A stretch of 64,000 nt of DNA from Catonella sp963545085 (GCA_963545085.1 CAUUHV010000005.1:15970-79969), one strand, 5' to 3'; positions 9,084 through 18,282 are shown, counted from the stretch's first letter. Translations and numbers: made by a program. The notes: generated by a model not told the origin, from the sequence alone.

Positions 9084-10058
9084 ATGGCGAAAGAAATCAA
9101 TACAATAGCCGTACTTACAAGCGGAGGAGACGCTCCGGGCATGAATGCCTGCATAAGAGGAGTTGTGCGTACCGCCCTTGCGGCAGGAAAAAATGTTAAA
9201 GGTATAAGAAGAGGTTATGCGGGACTGCTTGAAGAAGATATAGTGGATATGAATTCACATTCCGTATCGGATATAATCCAAACCGGCGGAACGGTGCTTT
9301 ATACGGCGAGATGTAAGGAGTTTAAGGATCCTGCGGTTCAGGACAGAGCGGCGGAGATATGTCGTAAGCACGGAATAGACGGAGTTGTGGTAATAGGCGG
9401 AGACGGTTCATTTCAGGGAGCCGGCAAACTTGCGGAAAGAGGAATAAACACAATAGGGCTTCCGGGAACCATAGATAACGATATCGCCTGTACCGATTAT
9501 ACTATAGGCTTTGATACTGCGGTTAATACGGCAATGGAATGTATAGACAAGATAAGAGATACATCGACATCTCATGAGAGATGCAGCATTATAGAAGTTA
9601 TGGGGCGCGGAGCAGGATATATAGCGCTTTGGTGCGGCATAGCAAACGGTTCTGAGGAAATACTTACTACGGAAACCTATGACGGAAATCTTGACGGCAT
9701 AATAGAAAGAATAAAGGAGCTTCGCGCGAGAGGAAAGAAGCACTATATTATAATAAATGCTGAAAGTGTGGGACATTCAGAGGCTATGGCGGAAAAAATA
9801 CAGTCAGCTACCGGAATGGATACAAGAGCGACGGTACTCGGACATATTCAAAGAGGAGGAAGTCCTACGGCAAGAGACAGAGTTTATGCCACCATGTTCG
9901 GAGCAAAAGCGGTGGATCTTTTGCTTGAAGGAAAGAGTAACAGAGTGGTCGGAATGAAAGCGGGAAAGTTTGCCGATTATGATATGGCTGAGGCTCTTGC
10001 CATGACAAAGAGTATGGATCCTTGGATGATAGAACTCGGAAGGAGGATGGTGAGGTAA
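9084..10058 (+). CDS. pfkA: ATP-dependent 6-phosphofructokinase
   Basis: A 324-residue glycolytic enzyme that phosphorylates fructose 6-phosphate. Motifs: TSGGDAPGMNA at the N-terminus, GGDGSFQGA (105-113) with the glycine typical of ATP rather than pyrophosphate use, PGTIDNDI with catalytic Asp131, and RGGSPTARD. The start ATG at 9084 is chosen because GGAGG lies 9-10 bases upstream and homologues begin with this KEINTIAVLTSGG segment; an in-frame ATG at 9012 lies inside the dnaE coding end. The gene follows dnaE closely and its stop overlaps the dapA start by one base, implying co-transcription and coupled translation. Confidence 0.97.
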   Translation: MAKEINTIAVLTSGGDAPGMNACIRGVVRTALAAGKNVKGIRRGYAGLLEEDIVDMNSHSVSDIIQTGGTVLYTARCKEFKDPAVQDRAAEICRKHGIDGVVVIGGDGSFQGAGKLAERGINTIGLPGTIDNDIACTDYTIGFDTAVNTAMECIDKIRDTSTSHERCSIIEVMGRGAGYIALWCGIANGSEEILTTETYDGNLDGIIERIKELRARGKKHYIIINAESVGHSEAMAEKIQSATGMDTRATVLGHIQRGGSPTARDRVYATMFGAKAVDLLLEGKSNRVVGMKAGKFADYDMAEALAMTKSMDPWMIELGRRMVR

Positions 10059-10945
10059 TGGCGATATTTGAAGGAATCGCGACCGCGCTTATAACACCGT
10101 TTAAAGATGATGGATCGGTCAACTATAAAAAGCTTGAGGAACTTATTGAAAGGCAGATAGCGGACGGAATTGACGGATTTATAATCTGCGGGACTACGGG
10201 TGAGGCTTCCACGCTTACCGAAAAAGAGCATCTTGAGGTTATAAGAGAAGCGGTAAAGATTGTTAAAAAGAGAGTTCCCGTAGTTGCCGGCACAGGTTCA
10301 AACTGTACAAGAACCTGTATAGAAATGTCCAAGGAGGCGGAAGAAGTCGGCGCGGATGCGGTACTTTTGGTTTCGCCGTACTATAATAAAACAAATCAAC
10401 AGGGGCTTTATGAGCATTTTGCGGATACGGCAAGAGAAATAAAGATTCCGGTACTGCTTTATAACATACAGGGCAGAACCGGAATAAATATAGAACCCGA
10501 AACCGTATACAGGCTTGCGAAAGATATAGATAACATAGTAGGAATTAAAGAGGCGTCGGGAAATATATCACAGATAGCTAAAATTGCGGCTCTTACATCA
10601 GGAATGGATTTTACAATATATTCGGGAAATGATGACCAGGGGCTTGCCGTATGTTCTCTCGGAGGAAAGGGAATAATTTCGGTTGCTTCACATGTTATAC
10701 CTAAGGAGATGCATAATATAGTAACGCTTTTCCTTGAGGGAGACACCGGAGGCGCGCTTGAGCTTCATAATAAATATCTGGATATTATGAACGCTTTATT
10801 TATGGATGTAAATCCTATTCCGGTAAAGGAAGCGCTTAATATGATGGGCTGTGAGGTTGGCGGCTACAGAAAGCCTCTTACCGGGATGTCGGAAGATAAA
10901 AGAAACAGGCTCAAAAAAGAACTTGAGAAGGCGGGAATCATTTAA
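10058..10945 (+). CDS. dapA: 4-hydroxy-tetrahydrodipicolinate synthase
   Basis: A 295-residue class I aldolase of the lysine/diaminopimelate pathway, condensing pyruvate with aspartate semialdehyde. Visible signature: GTTGEASTL (Thr46/Thr47), YYNK (Tyr109), Tyr135 in LLYN and the Schiff-base Lys164 in VGIKEASGN. The usual YNVPGRTG reads YNIQGRTG here, a small variation next to the active site. The ATG overlaps the pfkA stop (TAATG), while the GGAGG inside the pfkA end serves as ribosome site. A related aldolase (N-acetylneuraminate lyase or KDG aldolase) is the main alternative, but the motif set and length favour DapA. Confidence 0.92.
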   Translation: MAIFEGIATALITPFKDDGSVNYKKLEELIERQIADGIDGFIICGTTGEASTLTEKEHLEVIREAVKIVKKRVPVVAGTGSNCTRTCIEMSKEAEEVGADAVLLVSPYYNKTNQQGLYEHFADTAREIKIPVLLYNIQGRTGINIEPETVYRLAKDIDNIVGIKEASGNISQIAKIAALTSGMDFTIYSGNDDQGLAVCSLGGKGIISVASHVIPKEMHNIVTLFLEGDTGGALELHNKYLDIMNALFMDVNPIPVKEALNMMGCEVGGYRKPLTGMSEDKRNRLKKELEKAGII

Positions 10946-10982
10946 AATCAGCCGACGGATGATCGGCTCAGAAGGAGGCTTT

Positions 10983-11225
10983 ATGAAAAATTTTCTGAAA
11001 GCGTTTTTCGGACTTGTGGGTTTGGCTTTTGTAATTACCATGGTATATTATATTTATAAGGCTTTAAAGACCGAACCCGGAACGGAAGATGAATGTGATA
11101 TACCTGAGGAGGACGAGGAGAAAGGCTGCCATAAAAAAGCGGCTCCTCATTCCAGAGGTTATTTTAACCTTAACTCCATACGTGAAACGGAGGAGGAAGA
11201 ACCCGTTTCGGAGGATGAGATTTAA
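10983..11225 (+). CDS. Small membrane protein with acidic tail, unknown function
   Basis: An 80-residue protein not assigned to any family. Residues 1-28 form one hydrophobic segment (FFGLVGLAFVITMVYYIYKAL). The rest is hydrophilic and strongly acidic (ECDIPEEDEEKGC, ETEEEEPVSEDE), probably cytoplasmic or disordered. The start at 10983 is preceded by AGAAGGAGGC at ideal spacing, so it is clearly translated. It lies 37 bp after dapA and is the last gene before a strong terminator, so it is probably co-transcribed with dnaE-pfkA-dapA. Confidence 0.75.
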   Translation: MKNFLKAFFGLVGLAFVITMVYYIYKALKTEPGTEDECDIPEEDEEKGCHKKAAPHSRGYFNLNSIRETEEEEPVSEDEI

Positions 11226-11233
11226 TTCCGACG

Positions 11234-11275
11234 AAAAAAACCGGTTATGAGCACGGGTTCATAGCCGGTTTTTTT
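11234..11275. terminator. Strong intrinsic terminator between convergent genes
   Basis: CCGGTTATGA (11241-11250) pairs with TCATAGCCGG (11259-11268) with one G-U pair. It is flanked by seven A on the left and seven T on the right, so it can work in both directions. It closes the dnaE-pfkA-dapA unit and the opposing HAD gene. Confidence 0.9.
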
Positions 11276-11298
11276 GTGGGACTTTTTAACAGCCTTGT

Positions 11299-12177
11299 TT
11301 ATATCAGATTAAAATGTTCCATTGCCTTATATATACCGTCCTCATCTAACGAAGCGGTAATATATGAAGAAATCTTTTTTATATCTTCATTGCCGTTTCC
11401 CATACAAATCGAGTTAGGCAAAGAAGAAAGCATTTCAAAGTCATTTGCGCTGTCACCGAAAGCATAAACATCATTTTCTGAAATGTTAAGCTTATCAAGT
11501 ACAACTTTTATTCCGGTGTATTTATTATGACCGACAGGTAAAAATTCTATAGCTCCGTAGCCCGGAAAACGGTAAAGCGTATTCAGCTTATCACCGCGAT
11601 TTTCAGGCTTTATATCATTAAATTCGGCAGGATTCGGAAACTTCGGTATAATGAGCGACATAACATCCTTTATATCTTCCGCCATTCTCATTGCGTAATC
11701 CCACTGCTCGGGGCTTACAAGTCCTGAAAATTTGGAGACTGAAACCTCCGATAAGTTTGTCGGAGTTATGACTTTCTGCCTGTCGGAAAAAAGGTTCATG
11801 AAAAACTTTATTATGTCGGGATTTCGGTAGCTTTCAAGAGGCAGATGGTAAATTGCGTCTTTTCCCTCGAAAATAAGCGCAAAATCGACTCCTACGAACC
11901 ATTTGAGTATTCTTTTAAGGATTTCGGGAGACAGAGAATAATCAAGTAAAAGCTCGCCGTTAAGGTTTACATAAGTTCCGGCACCGCAAATAAGTCCGTC
12001 AAAATCCAAATCAAGCACTTTTTTCGGAAGCATGGCGGCACTTCTGCCGCTACAGATAAAGCGGAGATTACCTTTTTCTTTCGCTTTTTTTAAAGCGATA
12101 ACCGTACTCTCCGGAATGAAATGATTTGCACCCATCAGGGTGCCGTCGATGTCAAAAAATAATAATTTTCTATTCAT
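11299..12177 (-). CDS. Cof-type HAD-superfamily sugar-phosphate phosphatase
   Basis: A 292-residue HAD hydrolase. Motif I is FFDIDGTL with the nucleophile Asp, motif II is CSGRSAA, the conserved Lys lies in NKYTGIKVV, and motif IV is FGDSANDFEML. A large alpha/beta cap between motifs II and III puts it in the Cof (IIB) class, usually acting on sugar phosphates or flavin-type phosphates. The ATG at 12177 is chosen because the protein then begins MNRKLLFFDIDG as relatives do, and because a near-perfect promoter (12187-12215) would initiate only 2-3 bases upstream of it. No ribosome site is visible. It is transcribed divergently from the multi-Ig gene. Confidence 0.9.
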   Translation of the reverse strand: MNRKLLFFDIDGTLMGANHFIPESTVIALKKAKEKGNLRFICSGRSAAMLPKKVLDLDFDGLICGAGTYVNLNGELLLDYSLSPEILKRILKWFVGVDFALIFEGKDAIYHLPLESYRNPDIIKFFMNLFSDRQKVITPTNLSEVSVSKFSGLVSPEQWDYAMRMAEDIKDVMSLIIPKFPNPAEFNDIKPENRGDKLNTLYRFPGYGAIEFLPVGHNKYTGIKVVLDKLNISENDVYAFGDSANDFEMLSSLPNSICMGNGNEDIKKISSYITASLDEDGIYKAMEHFNLI

Positions 12178-12186
12178 AATAACGTT

Positions 12187-12215
12187 ATTATAAGCATGAG
12201 GCTTGAAATTATCAA
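12187..12215 (-). promoter_or_regulatory. Sigma-A-type promoter of the HAD gene, apparently leaderless
   Basis: On the minus strand TTGATA (12215-12210), a 17-bp spacer and a perfect TATAAT (12192-12187). Only 9 bases separate the -10 box from the ATG at 12177, so the mRNA should start 2-3 bases before the start codon. Confidence 0.75.
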
Positions 12216-12233
12216 GAAAAATCACGGTAAAAT

Positions 12234-12262
12234 TTGTAAGAGAAGCGAGAATGTGCTAAAAT
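12234..12262 (+). promoter_or_regulatory. Promoter of the multi-Ig surface protein
   Basis: TTGTAA (12234-12239), 17-bp spacer, TAAAAT (12257-12262) with an extended -10 TG. It faces away from the HAD promoter, with only 18 bp between the two -35 boxes, and gives a leader of about 74 bases. Confidence 0.6.
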
Positions 12263-12342
12263 AAGCAGGAGTTAATGACGATATTAAAGATATGAATCAA
12301 GAAGCGGATAATGCTTATATAAGGAATTTTAAGGAGAATGCT

Positions 12343-14589
12343 ATGAATAAGAGAATAATTTCAGGACTTACGGCGCTGGTGTTATTTATCGGAATATTTG
12401 TAGGAAGTGGAATTGCCGCAAGGGCTGAAGATAAAAAAATAGTATCAATTTCGGCGGAGTATACGAACGGAGCGAAGTTAAATGAAGATAAGGAGCTGCT
12501 TACGGGTAAGAGTATAGAGAAGGGTGATTTTAAGATAAAGGCAAAATATAACGACAATTCAGAAGCGGAGCTTTCTAATGACGAGGTAGCGAATAATATA
12601 ACGCTTTCTCATTCTACAGTACCTTTTAATACCGGAAGGTCGCTCACGGTAACTGTTACATATAACAAAACCGATAATACGGATGACGGACATGTAAAGA
12701 CTGCGAATGTAGTAATCATGGTTACACATGATGTAATTGAAAGAATAGAAGCGTCATGGACGGGAGCTTCGGAGTATTACATTGGAGATCAGATTAAAAA
12801 GGGAGAGATTACACTTCAGGCGGTATACAAAACCTATGACACGAGCGGAAATACATCCGCGAAGTCTACAACAATAAGGCCGAATTATTTTACTATAGAG
12901 CCGGAAACAATAAAAGCGGACGGAATTAACAATATTACCGTAACTTACGGAAAAATGACGACTGTCGCGCAGGTAAAGGGGTATGGACCTAAGGCGCTTA
13001 CAGTAACTTACAGCGGTGATAAGAGCATAGTTGTAGGAGGAAAGGTTGACGATAAGAAAATTAAAGTGGAAATGCTTTATACCAACGGCAAAACAAAAAA
13101 GATTGATATAAAGAACTGTACCGTTACAGGACTTGATGTAAATATAGCCGGACCTGTTGAAGTAACCGTACAGTATCTGGGATATTTTGCAAGATTTACG
13201 GTTACAGGTATTGCCAAGGCACCGGAAAAAATTTCCGCAAAATATAACGGAGAAGAGCTTTCCGTAGGAAGCACCATTGATATTACGAAAATTTCGGTCA
13301 CTGTCACTTACAATGACAAGACCAAGGATGTTATAAGCAGCGGATTTACAATTTCTCCCACAAAGGTAACACAGGTTGGAACCAATACAATAACAGTTAC
13401 ATATAACGGATATTCGGATACGATAAACATAAAGGCTACCGAGATTATGCCTACAAGCATAACCGCAATCTATAACGGGGGTACAGTTATAGAAGGCTCA
13501 CAGGTAAATAAGTCGAGCATAACGGTGACGGCTTATTACCCGAACGGAACGACAAAGCAGGTTACGGATTTTGAGCTTTCGGCGGAAACGATGAACACCG
13601 TAGGGATGCAGGAGGTTATAGTTAAATATAAGAAGCTTACCGCTACAATATATGTTCCCGTGACGGCGAAGATGGTTACTTCCATAACGGCGGTATATAA
13701 CGGCGGAAGTGTTATACAGAATAATTCCATAGACAGATCGAAAATAGTGGTTACCGCCACATATAATGACGGTACAACATCAAATGTGTCCGACTATATA
13801 TTAAGCAGCACGGTAGCCACAAAATTGGGAGTAAACGAGTTTATTATAAATTACGGAGGAAGAACCGCGAAACTTTTGGTGACTGCAACGCCGAGAATAA
13901 TATCCGGCAGAGGCACATTAAAGGGTGAAGTTAGTGACGGTGATTATTCTTCATCAATAACGGCTTATATACAGGATCAGTTTGTGGGTGAGAATATAAA
14001 GCTTGAAACCGAGGATGTTGAAGGCGCTACATTAAGTAAAGTTGTACGCAGGGTAAATAAAACAAAAAAATATCTGGGCTTTGATCTTGAGGTCGAGAGC
14101 TTTCAGTTTGATGAAAACAAATATATGATAACGGAAGTCACAATACCGGAAGGCTTTGACGCGGCGAGAGTGGCGGTATATTACACACCGGACAGGAAAA
14201 AGGTGATGGTACAGATGCCGGGAGGACTTGTATCGAAAACGACCTACAGGTTTTATCTTTACAGGTCGGGTACCTATATTATAATGGAAAAGGAAGATAA
14301 CGATATAGGTAAGCAGGAATTAAGAGAAAGTGAAACGAGAACGCCTTTCCTTGTAGCTTCAACTCCGAGCAGAATGAAGATAGGGGATAAGGCGAAGATA
14401 AAGCCTTATATATTATTCTCTACAATCAATAATGACGGATTTAAATATGAGGTAAGCGATGATGATGTATTATCGGTTTCAGAAAATGGCGATATAAAGG
14501 CGAAGTCGGAAGGAACCGCAACCATAACCGTAACGGCAAAAACAGGTTCTTATTCCGAGAGCTACGATATTGAGGTTGAGGGAAATTAA
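12343..14589 (+). CDS. Secreted protein with multiple bacterial Ig-like domains
   Basis: A 748-residue exported protein. A classic signal peptide (MNKRIISG, hydrophobic core, ARAEDKK) is followed by about six Big_3-type Ig-like modules with the recurring pattern ITAxYNGGxxxxG..I....I.VTA.Y.DGT (clearest near residues 365-510). A less repetitive region follows, then a C-terminal Big_2-type module with DDDVLSVSENGDIKAKSEGTATI. No LPXTG, lipobox or transmembrane anchor is visible, so it is either released or held by an unseen interaction. The start is set by AAGGAG 8 bases before the ATG; an earlier in-frame ATG at 12292 lacks a site and would bury the signal peptide. Adhesion or a structural surface role is plausible; the sequence does not prove it. 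Confidence 0.8.
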   Translation: MNKRIISGLTALVLFIGIFVGSGIAARAEDKKIVSISAEYTNGAKLNEDKELLTGKSIEKGDFKIKAKYNDNSEAELSNDEVANNITLSHSTVPFNTGRSLTVTVTYNKTDNTDDGHVKTANVVIMVTHDVIERIEASWTGASEYYIGDQIKKGEITLQAVYKTYDTSGNTSAKSTTIRPNYFTIEPETIKADGINNITVTYGKMTTVAQVKGYGPKALTVTYSGDKSIVVGGKVDDKKIKVEMLYTNGKTKKIDIKNCTVTGLDVNIAGPVEVTVQYLGYFARFTVTGIAKAPEKISAKYNGEELSVGSTIDITKISVTVTYNDKTKDVISSGFTISPTKVTQVGTNTITVTYNGYSDTINIKATEIMPTSITAIYNGGTVIEGSQVNKSSITVTAYYPNGTTKQVTDFELSAETMNTVGMQEVIVKYKKLTATIYVPVTAKMVTSITAVYNGGSVIQNNSIDRSKIVVTATYNDGTTSNVSDYILSSTVATKLGVNEFIINYGGRTAKLLVTATPRIISGRGTLKGEVSDGDYSSSITAYIQDQFVGENIKLETEDVEGATLSKVVRRVNKTKKYLGFDLEVESFQFDENKYMITEVTIPEGFDAARVAVYYTPDRKKVMVQMPGGLVSKTTYRFYLYRSGTYIIMEKEDNDIGKQELRESETRTPFLVASTPSRMKIGDKAKIKPYILFSTINNDGFKYEVSDDDVLSVSENGDIKAKSEGTATITVTAKTGSYSESYDIEVEGN

Positions 14590-14635
14590 AAGATAAAAAA
14601 ACTTTACAATGAAATACCTGCTGTTTGAGAAAATG

Positions 14636-14677
14636 AAAATCAGGGCGTTTGTTCAAAGCAGATGCCCTGATTTTTTT
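14636..14677 (+). terminator. Intrinsic terminator after the multi-Ig gene
   Basis: AAAATCAGGGC and GCCCTGATTTT form a stem ending in seven T (14671-14677). The rest of the gap up to the next gene (14678-14877) shows no gene or repeat. Confidence 0.85.
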
Positions 14678-14877
14678 CAACCCTTTTAACCGAACGGCAG
14701 ATTAAGTCGCCCGCTAAAAACATTGACCGTTGTTTCTGTGATAACAAGGAATTATTATAATAAGCGGAATAAGAAGCATTCCATTGGAAGAAGTCATAGA
14801 AATTACAAATCGGAAGCGTTAAGGCTGTGAATCATGTAAAGCAGGACTCTTGAATAGCTCAAATTCAGCTGTAATCA

Positions 14878-14906
14878 TTGAACAGTATGATGAATTTTGT
14901 TAAAAT
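14878..14906 (+). promoter_or_regulatory. Promoter of the first WG-repeat gene
   Basis: TTGAAC (14878-14883), exactly 17 bp, then TAAAAT (14901-14906). Transcription would begin near 14913, which rules out start codons upstream of 14913 and supports the ATG at 14953. Confidence 0.65.
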
Positions 14907-14952
14907 GTATATGTATTCAGACATTTGTAATAGTGAGAGGGGGTATAGCCAA

Positions 14953-16128
14953 ATGAATATTGGAAAAGAAAGCGGTATGTTTTTTAAGCTTTTAAAAGGC
15001 TTAAGCGCGTTAATTATTTTTACGCTTGTTATAGGGATGATTCCGGTATATTCCGCTTATGCCGCTAAAAAGAGTTATACGGTGTTTGAGCAGTATGATG
15101 ACGGTTACTCTCTTGTAAAAAACGGAGAAAAGTACGGTGTTGTAAATAAGAACGGACAGATAACAATCCCGATTAAGTATGATAATATAAGCAGAGAAAC
15201 ATACAAAGGATATTTTGTAGATGCTTTTTTCGTAAATAACGGGGAGAAATGGGGTATTGCCGATAAAAACGGCAAGTTTTTAATTCCCGTTTTTTATGAT
15301 GATATACAGCAATACGACAAAGGATTATATAAGGTCGTTAAAAAGGACGGTTCGGGAAATGAGAAATACGGCATTATAAATCGTAAAAATAAAGTTCTTT
15401 TACCTGTTGAGTATAATGAAATAAATGATTTTTCAGAAGGATTTGCCGTAGTGAAAAAGGGTGAAAAATACGGCTACATCGATAAGAAATTTAAAGTACC
15501 GGTTTCGCCCGTGTATGACGGGGCAGTCGATTTTGACAAAGGGCTTGCGATAGTAAAAAAATCGAATAAGTATGGTTATATAAATAAAAAAGGGAAAGTG
15601 GTTACGCCGATTGTATATGACATGGCATACGCCTTTGTTAATGATGTTGCAGTAGTGATAAAGAACGGGAAGTACGGCGCCGTAAATAAGCAGGGTAAAG
15701 TGGTGCTGCCGCTTGAATATGATGATATATATCCTTTTAGTGAAAATGTTGCGGTAGTAAAAAAATCGGATAAATATGGCTATATGAATGATCAGGGTAA
15801 AGTAATATTGCCCGCCAAGTATGAATACGCTTACGATTTTAGTGAAGGACTCGGATTAGTCCGAAAATCCGGGAAGTACGGTTTTGTTGATAAAACAGGA
15901 AAAGCGGTTATACCTGTTAAATATGCGGATGCCGATACTTTCAGTGAAGGTCTTGCCGCAGTGAGCAACGATATAGGCGGAAAATACGGATTTATAGATA
16001 AAACCGGCAAAGTAGTCCTGCCGTTTGTATACGATTCGGCCGAGAGCTTTAACGGCGGCTATGCATCGGTAATAAAAGACGGTGAAAATTATACTATTGA
16101 TAAAAAAGGAGTACACGATCCTCACTAA
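14953..16128 (+). CDS. Secreted WG-repeat protein (paralogue 1)
   Basis: A 391-residue exported protein. After a signal peptide (hydrophobic SALIIFTLVIGMIPVYSAYA) come nine WG (KWG) beta-repeats of about 33-37 residues with the core KYGYINKKGKVVxPxxYDxA, e.g. GKYGFIDKTGKVVLPFVYD, plus a truncated terminal unit (ENYTIDKKG). WG repeats occur in many secreted bacterial proteins of unknown function and are thought to bind ligands or proteins. The start at 14953 is chosen over upstream codons because AGAGGGGG lies just before it, the predicted promoter overlaps the upstream codons, and the signal peptide then lies at the N-terminus. It is close in structure to the protein at 21872-23092 on the other side of the two-component system. 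Confidence 0.85.
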   Translation: MNIGKESGMFFKLLKGLSALIIFTLVIGMIPVYSAYAAKKSYTVFEQYDDGYSLVKNGEKYGVVNKNGQITIPIKYDNISRETYKGYFVDAFFVNNGEKWGIADKNGKFLIPVFYDDIQQYDKGLYKVVKKDGSGNEKYGIINRKNKVLLPVEYNEINDFSEGFAVVKKGEKYGYIDKKFKVPVSPVYDGAVDFDKGLAIVKKSNKYGYINKKGKVVTPIVYDMAYAFVNDVAVVIKNGKYGAVNKQGKVVLPLEYDDIYPFSENVAVVKKSDKYGYMNDQGKVILPAKYEYAYDFSEGLGLVRKSGKYGFVDKTGKAVIPVKYADADTFSEGLAAVSNDIGGKYGFIDKTGKVVLPFVYDSAESFNGGYASVIKDGENYTIDKKGVHDPH

Positions 16129-16131
16129 AGT

Positions 16132-16180
16132 AAACAGCCCCGAGACGCTTGTGAAAAGCAGTCATTTTGGGGCTGTTTTT
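16132..16180 (+). terminator. Terminator between WG-repeat gene and protease gene
   Basis: AACAGCCCC (16133-16141) pairs with GGGGCTGTT (16169-16177), followed by TTTTT. It lies between convergent genes, just after the WG gene stop. Confidence 0.8.
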
Positions 16181-16207
16181 ATGTTATGTTTTCTACATAG
16201 GGAGAAT

Positions 16208-18265
16208 TCATTTAATGATTTCGATTTGACCGTTTTCTACATTGAACAGGACGGACTGGGAGTCATAGCTGTTATTGCGCATATCTTTCATTTCAAACAT
16301 AAACATATATTTACCGTCGCCCAGTTCGGTTTCCTCAAATTTGGTATTGGCGGTAACGGTCAGCTTTTCAATCGGCATTGTCCGTATATCTTCGGTATTA
16401 TTAAGGTCAGGCATAACATAATGGATAGGCTCAATTACATCACCTACTTTAAGTTTTCTTAAAAGCTTATCAGCCATACCGTTTTTGTCAACCGCTTTTC
16501 TGGCGCCTAAAATCTTGTAATCTTTGCTCTTGTAGTCATAGCTGACCGACAGGACATATTCCTCGGAATTAAGCAAAATAGGCACGGCGTAAATCTGATA
16601 ATCGTCCGTTTCGTCCGACAGCTCCATATAGACAAGGCAACCGTCAATGCTGCCCCAAACACCGCGGAAATTATCTTTAAAAACGCCTTTTTCCCAGTCG
16701 CTGTCCAAGTCATTATCTTCTCCTAAGAAAATAGCCATATTATCTTTTTCATCAAAATAAGCCAGATTGAAGTAAACGCCTGCCAGCCGGTCGGCAATTT
16801 CCTTACCCAAATTCAAAACGGCGGAGTTATCTTCGGTTACTTCAACCGGAAAATCTTCCAAATCCTCGGATTTAATAGTATCAACCGGATGCAGTTCACT
16901 GTCGGGAAGGGCAGGCTGTTCTTCCTGACCGCCGGCAGTGACGGCATCAATGGCGTAGTCGTACATTTCTTTGGACGGTTCACCTCGCAGCATATAATCA
17001 AAATAATAGCCGAAAGCCGGACTGGTGTTTAAATCGGCAAAGCCTGAAAAATCCTTATAGTCACCGTTATATGAATAATAGCAGGAAAGACCGGTAGACT
17101 GGCTGCGCAGCTCGCCGTTAATCTTATAGACAACCGCGTCGTTTAAAGCGTCCAATAATTTCTGTCCGGATTCGGAAATAAGCTCCTGCTCCATATTGTT
17201 GCGGACGAGGTCGCCTAAGTCAACCATATTGGTATAGCCTTCAGAATCGTTATTGCCGCCGTAGTTTTCAGAGGAATTGGCGCAGCGGGCAAACTCATTG
17301 AGATAAGAGTTGTCTTCGCTTGTGCCTGCCATAAGCAGAGCCTCCGCGCCGACGACATCGTAAGCCTTCACCAGTGCGGGTATTTTTGATAAATCGATGA
17401 CCGCAAGTGTAGTTGAGTCCTCCTGTCCGATCTCGGCACAGCCTTCATAAAAGCTGTCACAGATATGTTTACCGAGTTCCGCGCCGTTCATCGAAGGGTT
17501 TTCCGCTAAAGAACTCATAAACTTGTCATAGCTCCAACCGCAACCGGGTTCCAATTCTTCAGAAGCGACCAGGTAATTTGCAAAATCATCGCAGGCATCG
17601 GCTACATCAACGGTTGCCATCAGACAGGTATCAAAGCCTATCAGCTCGTACTTTTCGCCGGTATCGGTGGCGGTTAATGCCTGAATCAATTCCGGCAGCT
17701 TAATGGAATCGGAATCATAAAGCTCGTCAAACGCTGCGCCGGCAACACTTCCGCCGCCATGATTCCAGAAAAAGACAGCCCTGCGGTCAGCCGGATAATT
17801 GGTATTACAAAAATCTAAAAAATCAGTCAAAGTATCAGGATCGCCCATATTGGCGGACGGGAGTTCTTCTATTATTTGCAGACCGTCGGAATTATAAATA
17901 CCGCGGGTTAAGACTTCCGGGTTAAAGCCGTTTTGCCATGAGGATGCGCCGCCTGCTTCAAAGACTACTGTAACGTTTTCAGGAAGCTCTACACTGGTCA
18001 GCTCTTCCAAATCATCTGAAGCGCAGCCGCCGCCGCTTTCCAAATCACTTCCGCACAGATACCAGTAAAATACCCAAGATTTGCCCTCGGAGTCGTCCGA
18101 TTCTTTCGGAATTTTATTTTTTGTCAGAGATTGGGATGAAGCTTCGACATGGGCAACACTTGATTTGCTTGATTTGTCATCATCCGATTTTCCTCCGCAA
18201 CCGGAAAGACTGAATGTAACGACAAGAATAAAGCATAGAAAACTAATATTTAATTTTTTCAGCAT
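16208..18265 (-). CDS. Clostripain-family (C11) cysteine peptidase lipoprotein
   Basis: A 685-residue surface peptidase. Signal peptide with lipobox LSGC (lipidated Cys23), then a Ser/Lys/Asp-rich linker and the C11 caspase-like domain from about residue 63. The catalytic dyad is His169 (FFWNHGGG) and Cys214 (GFDTCLMA). C11 peptidases cleave after Arg or Lys and many mature by self-cleavage. The family signature WxxYxCGSDLE is present as FYWYLCGSDLE. The C-terminal ~250 residues form an additional unassigned domain. It is the last gene of a minus-strand group after another lipoprotein (18404) and a small unknown protein (19113), but a terminator-like hairpin separates it from the former, so its expression may be partly independent. 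Confidence 0.9.
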   Translation of the reverse strand: MLKKLNISFLCFILVVTFSLSGCGGKSDDDKSSKSSVAHVEASSQSLTKNKIPKESDDSEGKSWVFYWYLCGSDLESGGGCASDDLEELTSVELPENVTVVFEAGGASSWQNGFNPEVLTRGIYNSDGLQIIEELPSANMGDPDTLTDFLDFCNTNYPADRRAVFFWNHGGGSVAGAAFDELYDSDSIKLPELIQALTATDTGEKYELIGFDTCLMATVDVADACDDFANYLVASEELEPGCGWSYDKFMSSLAENPSMNGAELGKHICDSFYEGCAEIGQEDSTTLAVIDLSKIPALVKAYDVVGAEALLMAGTSEDNSYLNEFARCANSSENYGGNNDSEGYTNMVDLGDLVRNNMEQELISESGQKLLDALNDAVVYKINGELRSQSTGLSCYYSYNGDYKDFSGFADLNTSPAFGYYFDYMLRGEPSKEMYDYAIDAVTAGGQEEQPALPDSELHPVDTIKSEDLEDFPVEVTEDNSAVLNLGKEIADRLAGVYFNLAYFDEKDNMAIFLGEDNDLDSDWEKGVFKDNFRGVWGSIDGCLVYMELSDETDDYQIYAVPILLNSEEYVLSVSYDYKSKDYKILGARKAVDKNGMADKLLRKLKVGDVIEPIHYVMPDLNNTEDIRTMPIEKLTVTANTKFEETELGDGKYMFMFEMKDMRNNSYDSQSVLFNVENGQIEIIK

Positions 18266-18282
18266 TTTTTATCCTTTCTTTC

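Noticed and set aside
14953..16128. Periodic DNA that could suggest a tandem repeat or CRISPR array
   Set aside because: The period is that of coding WG protein repeats (about 110 bp), repeats are diverged at DNA level and there are no spacers.
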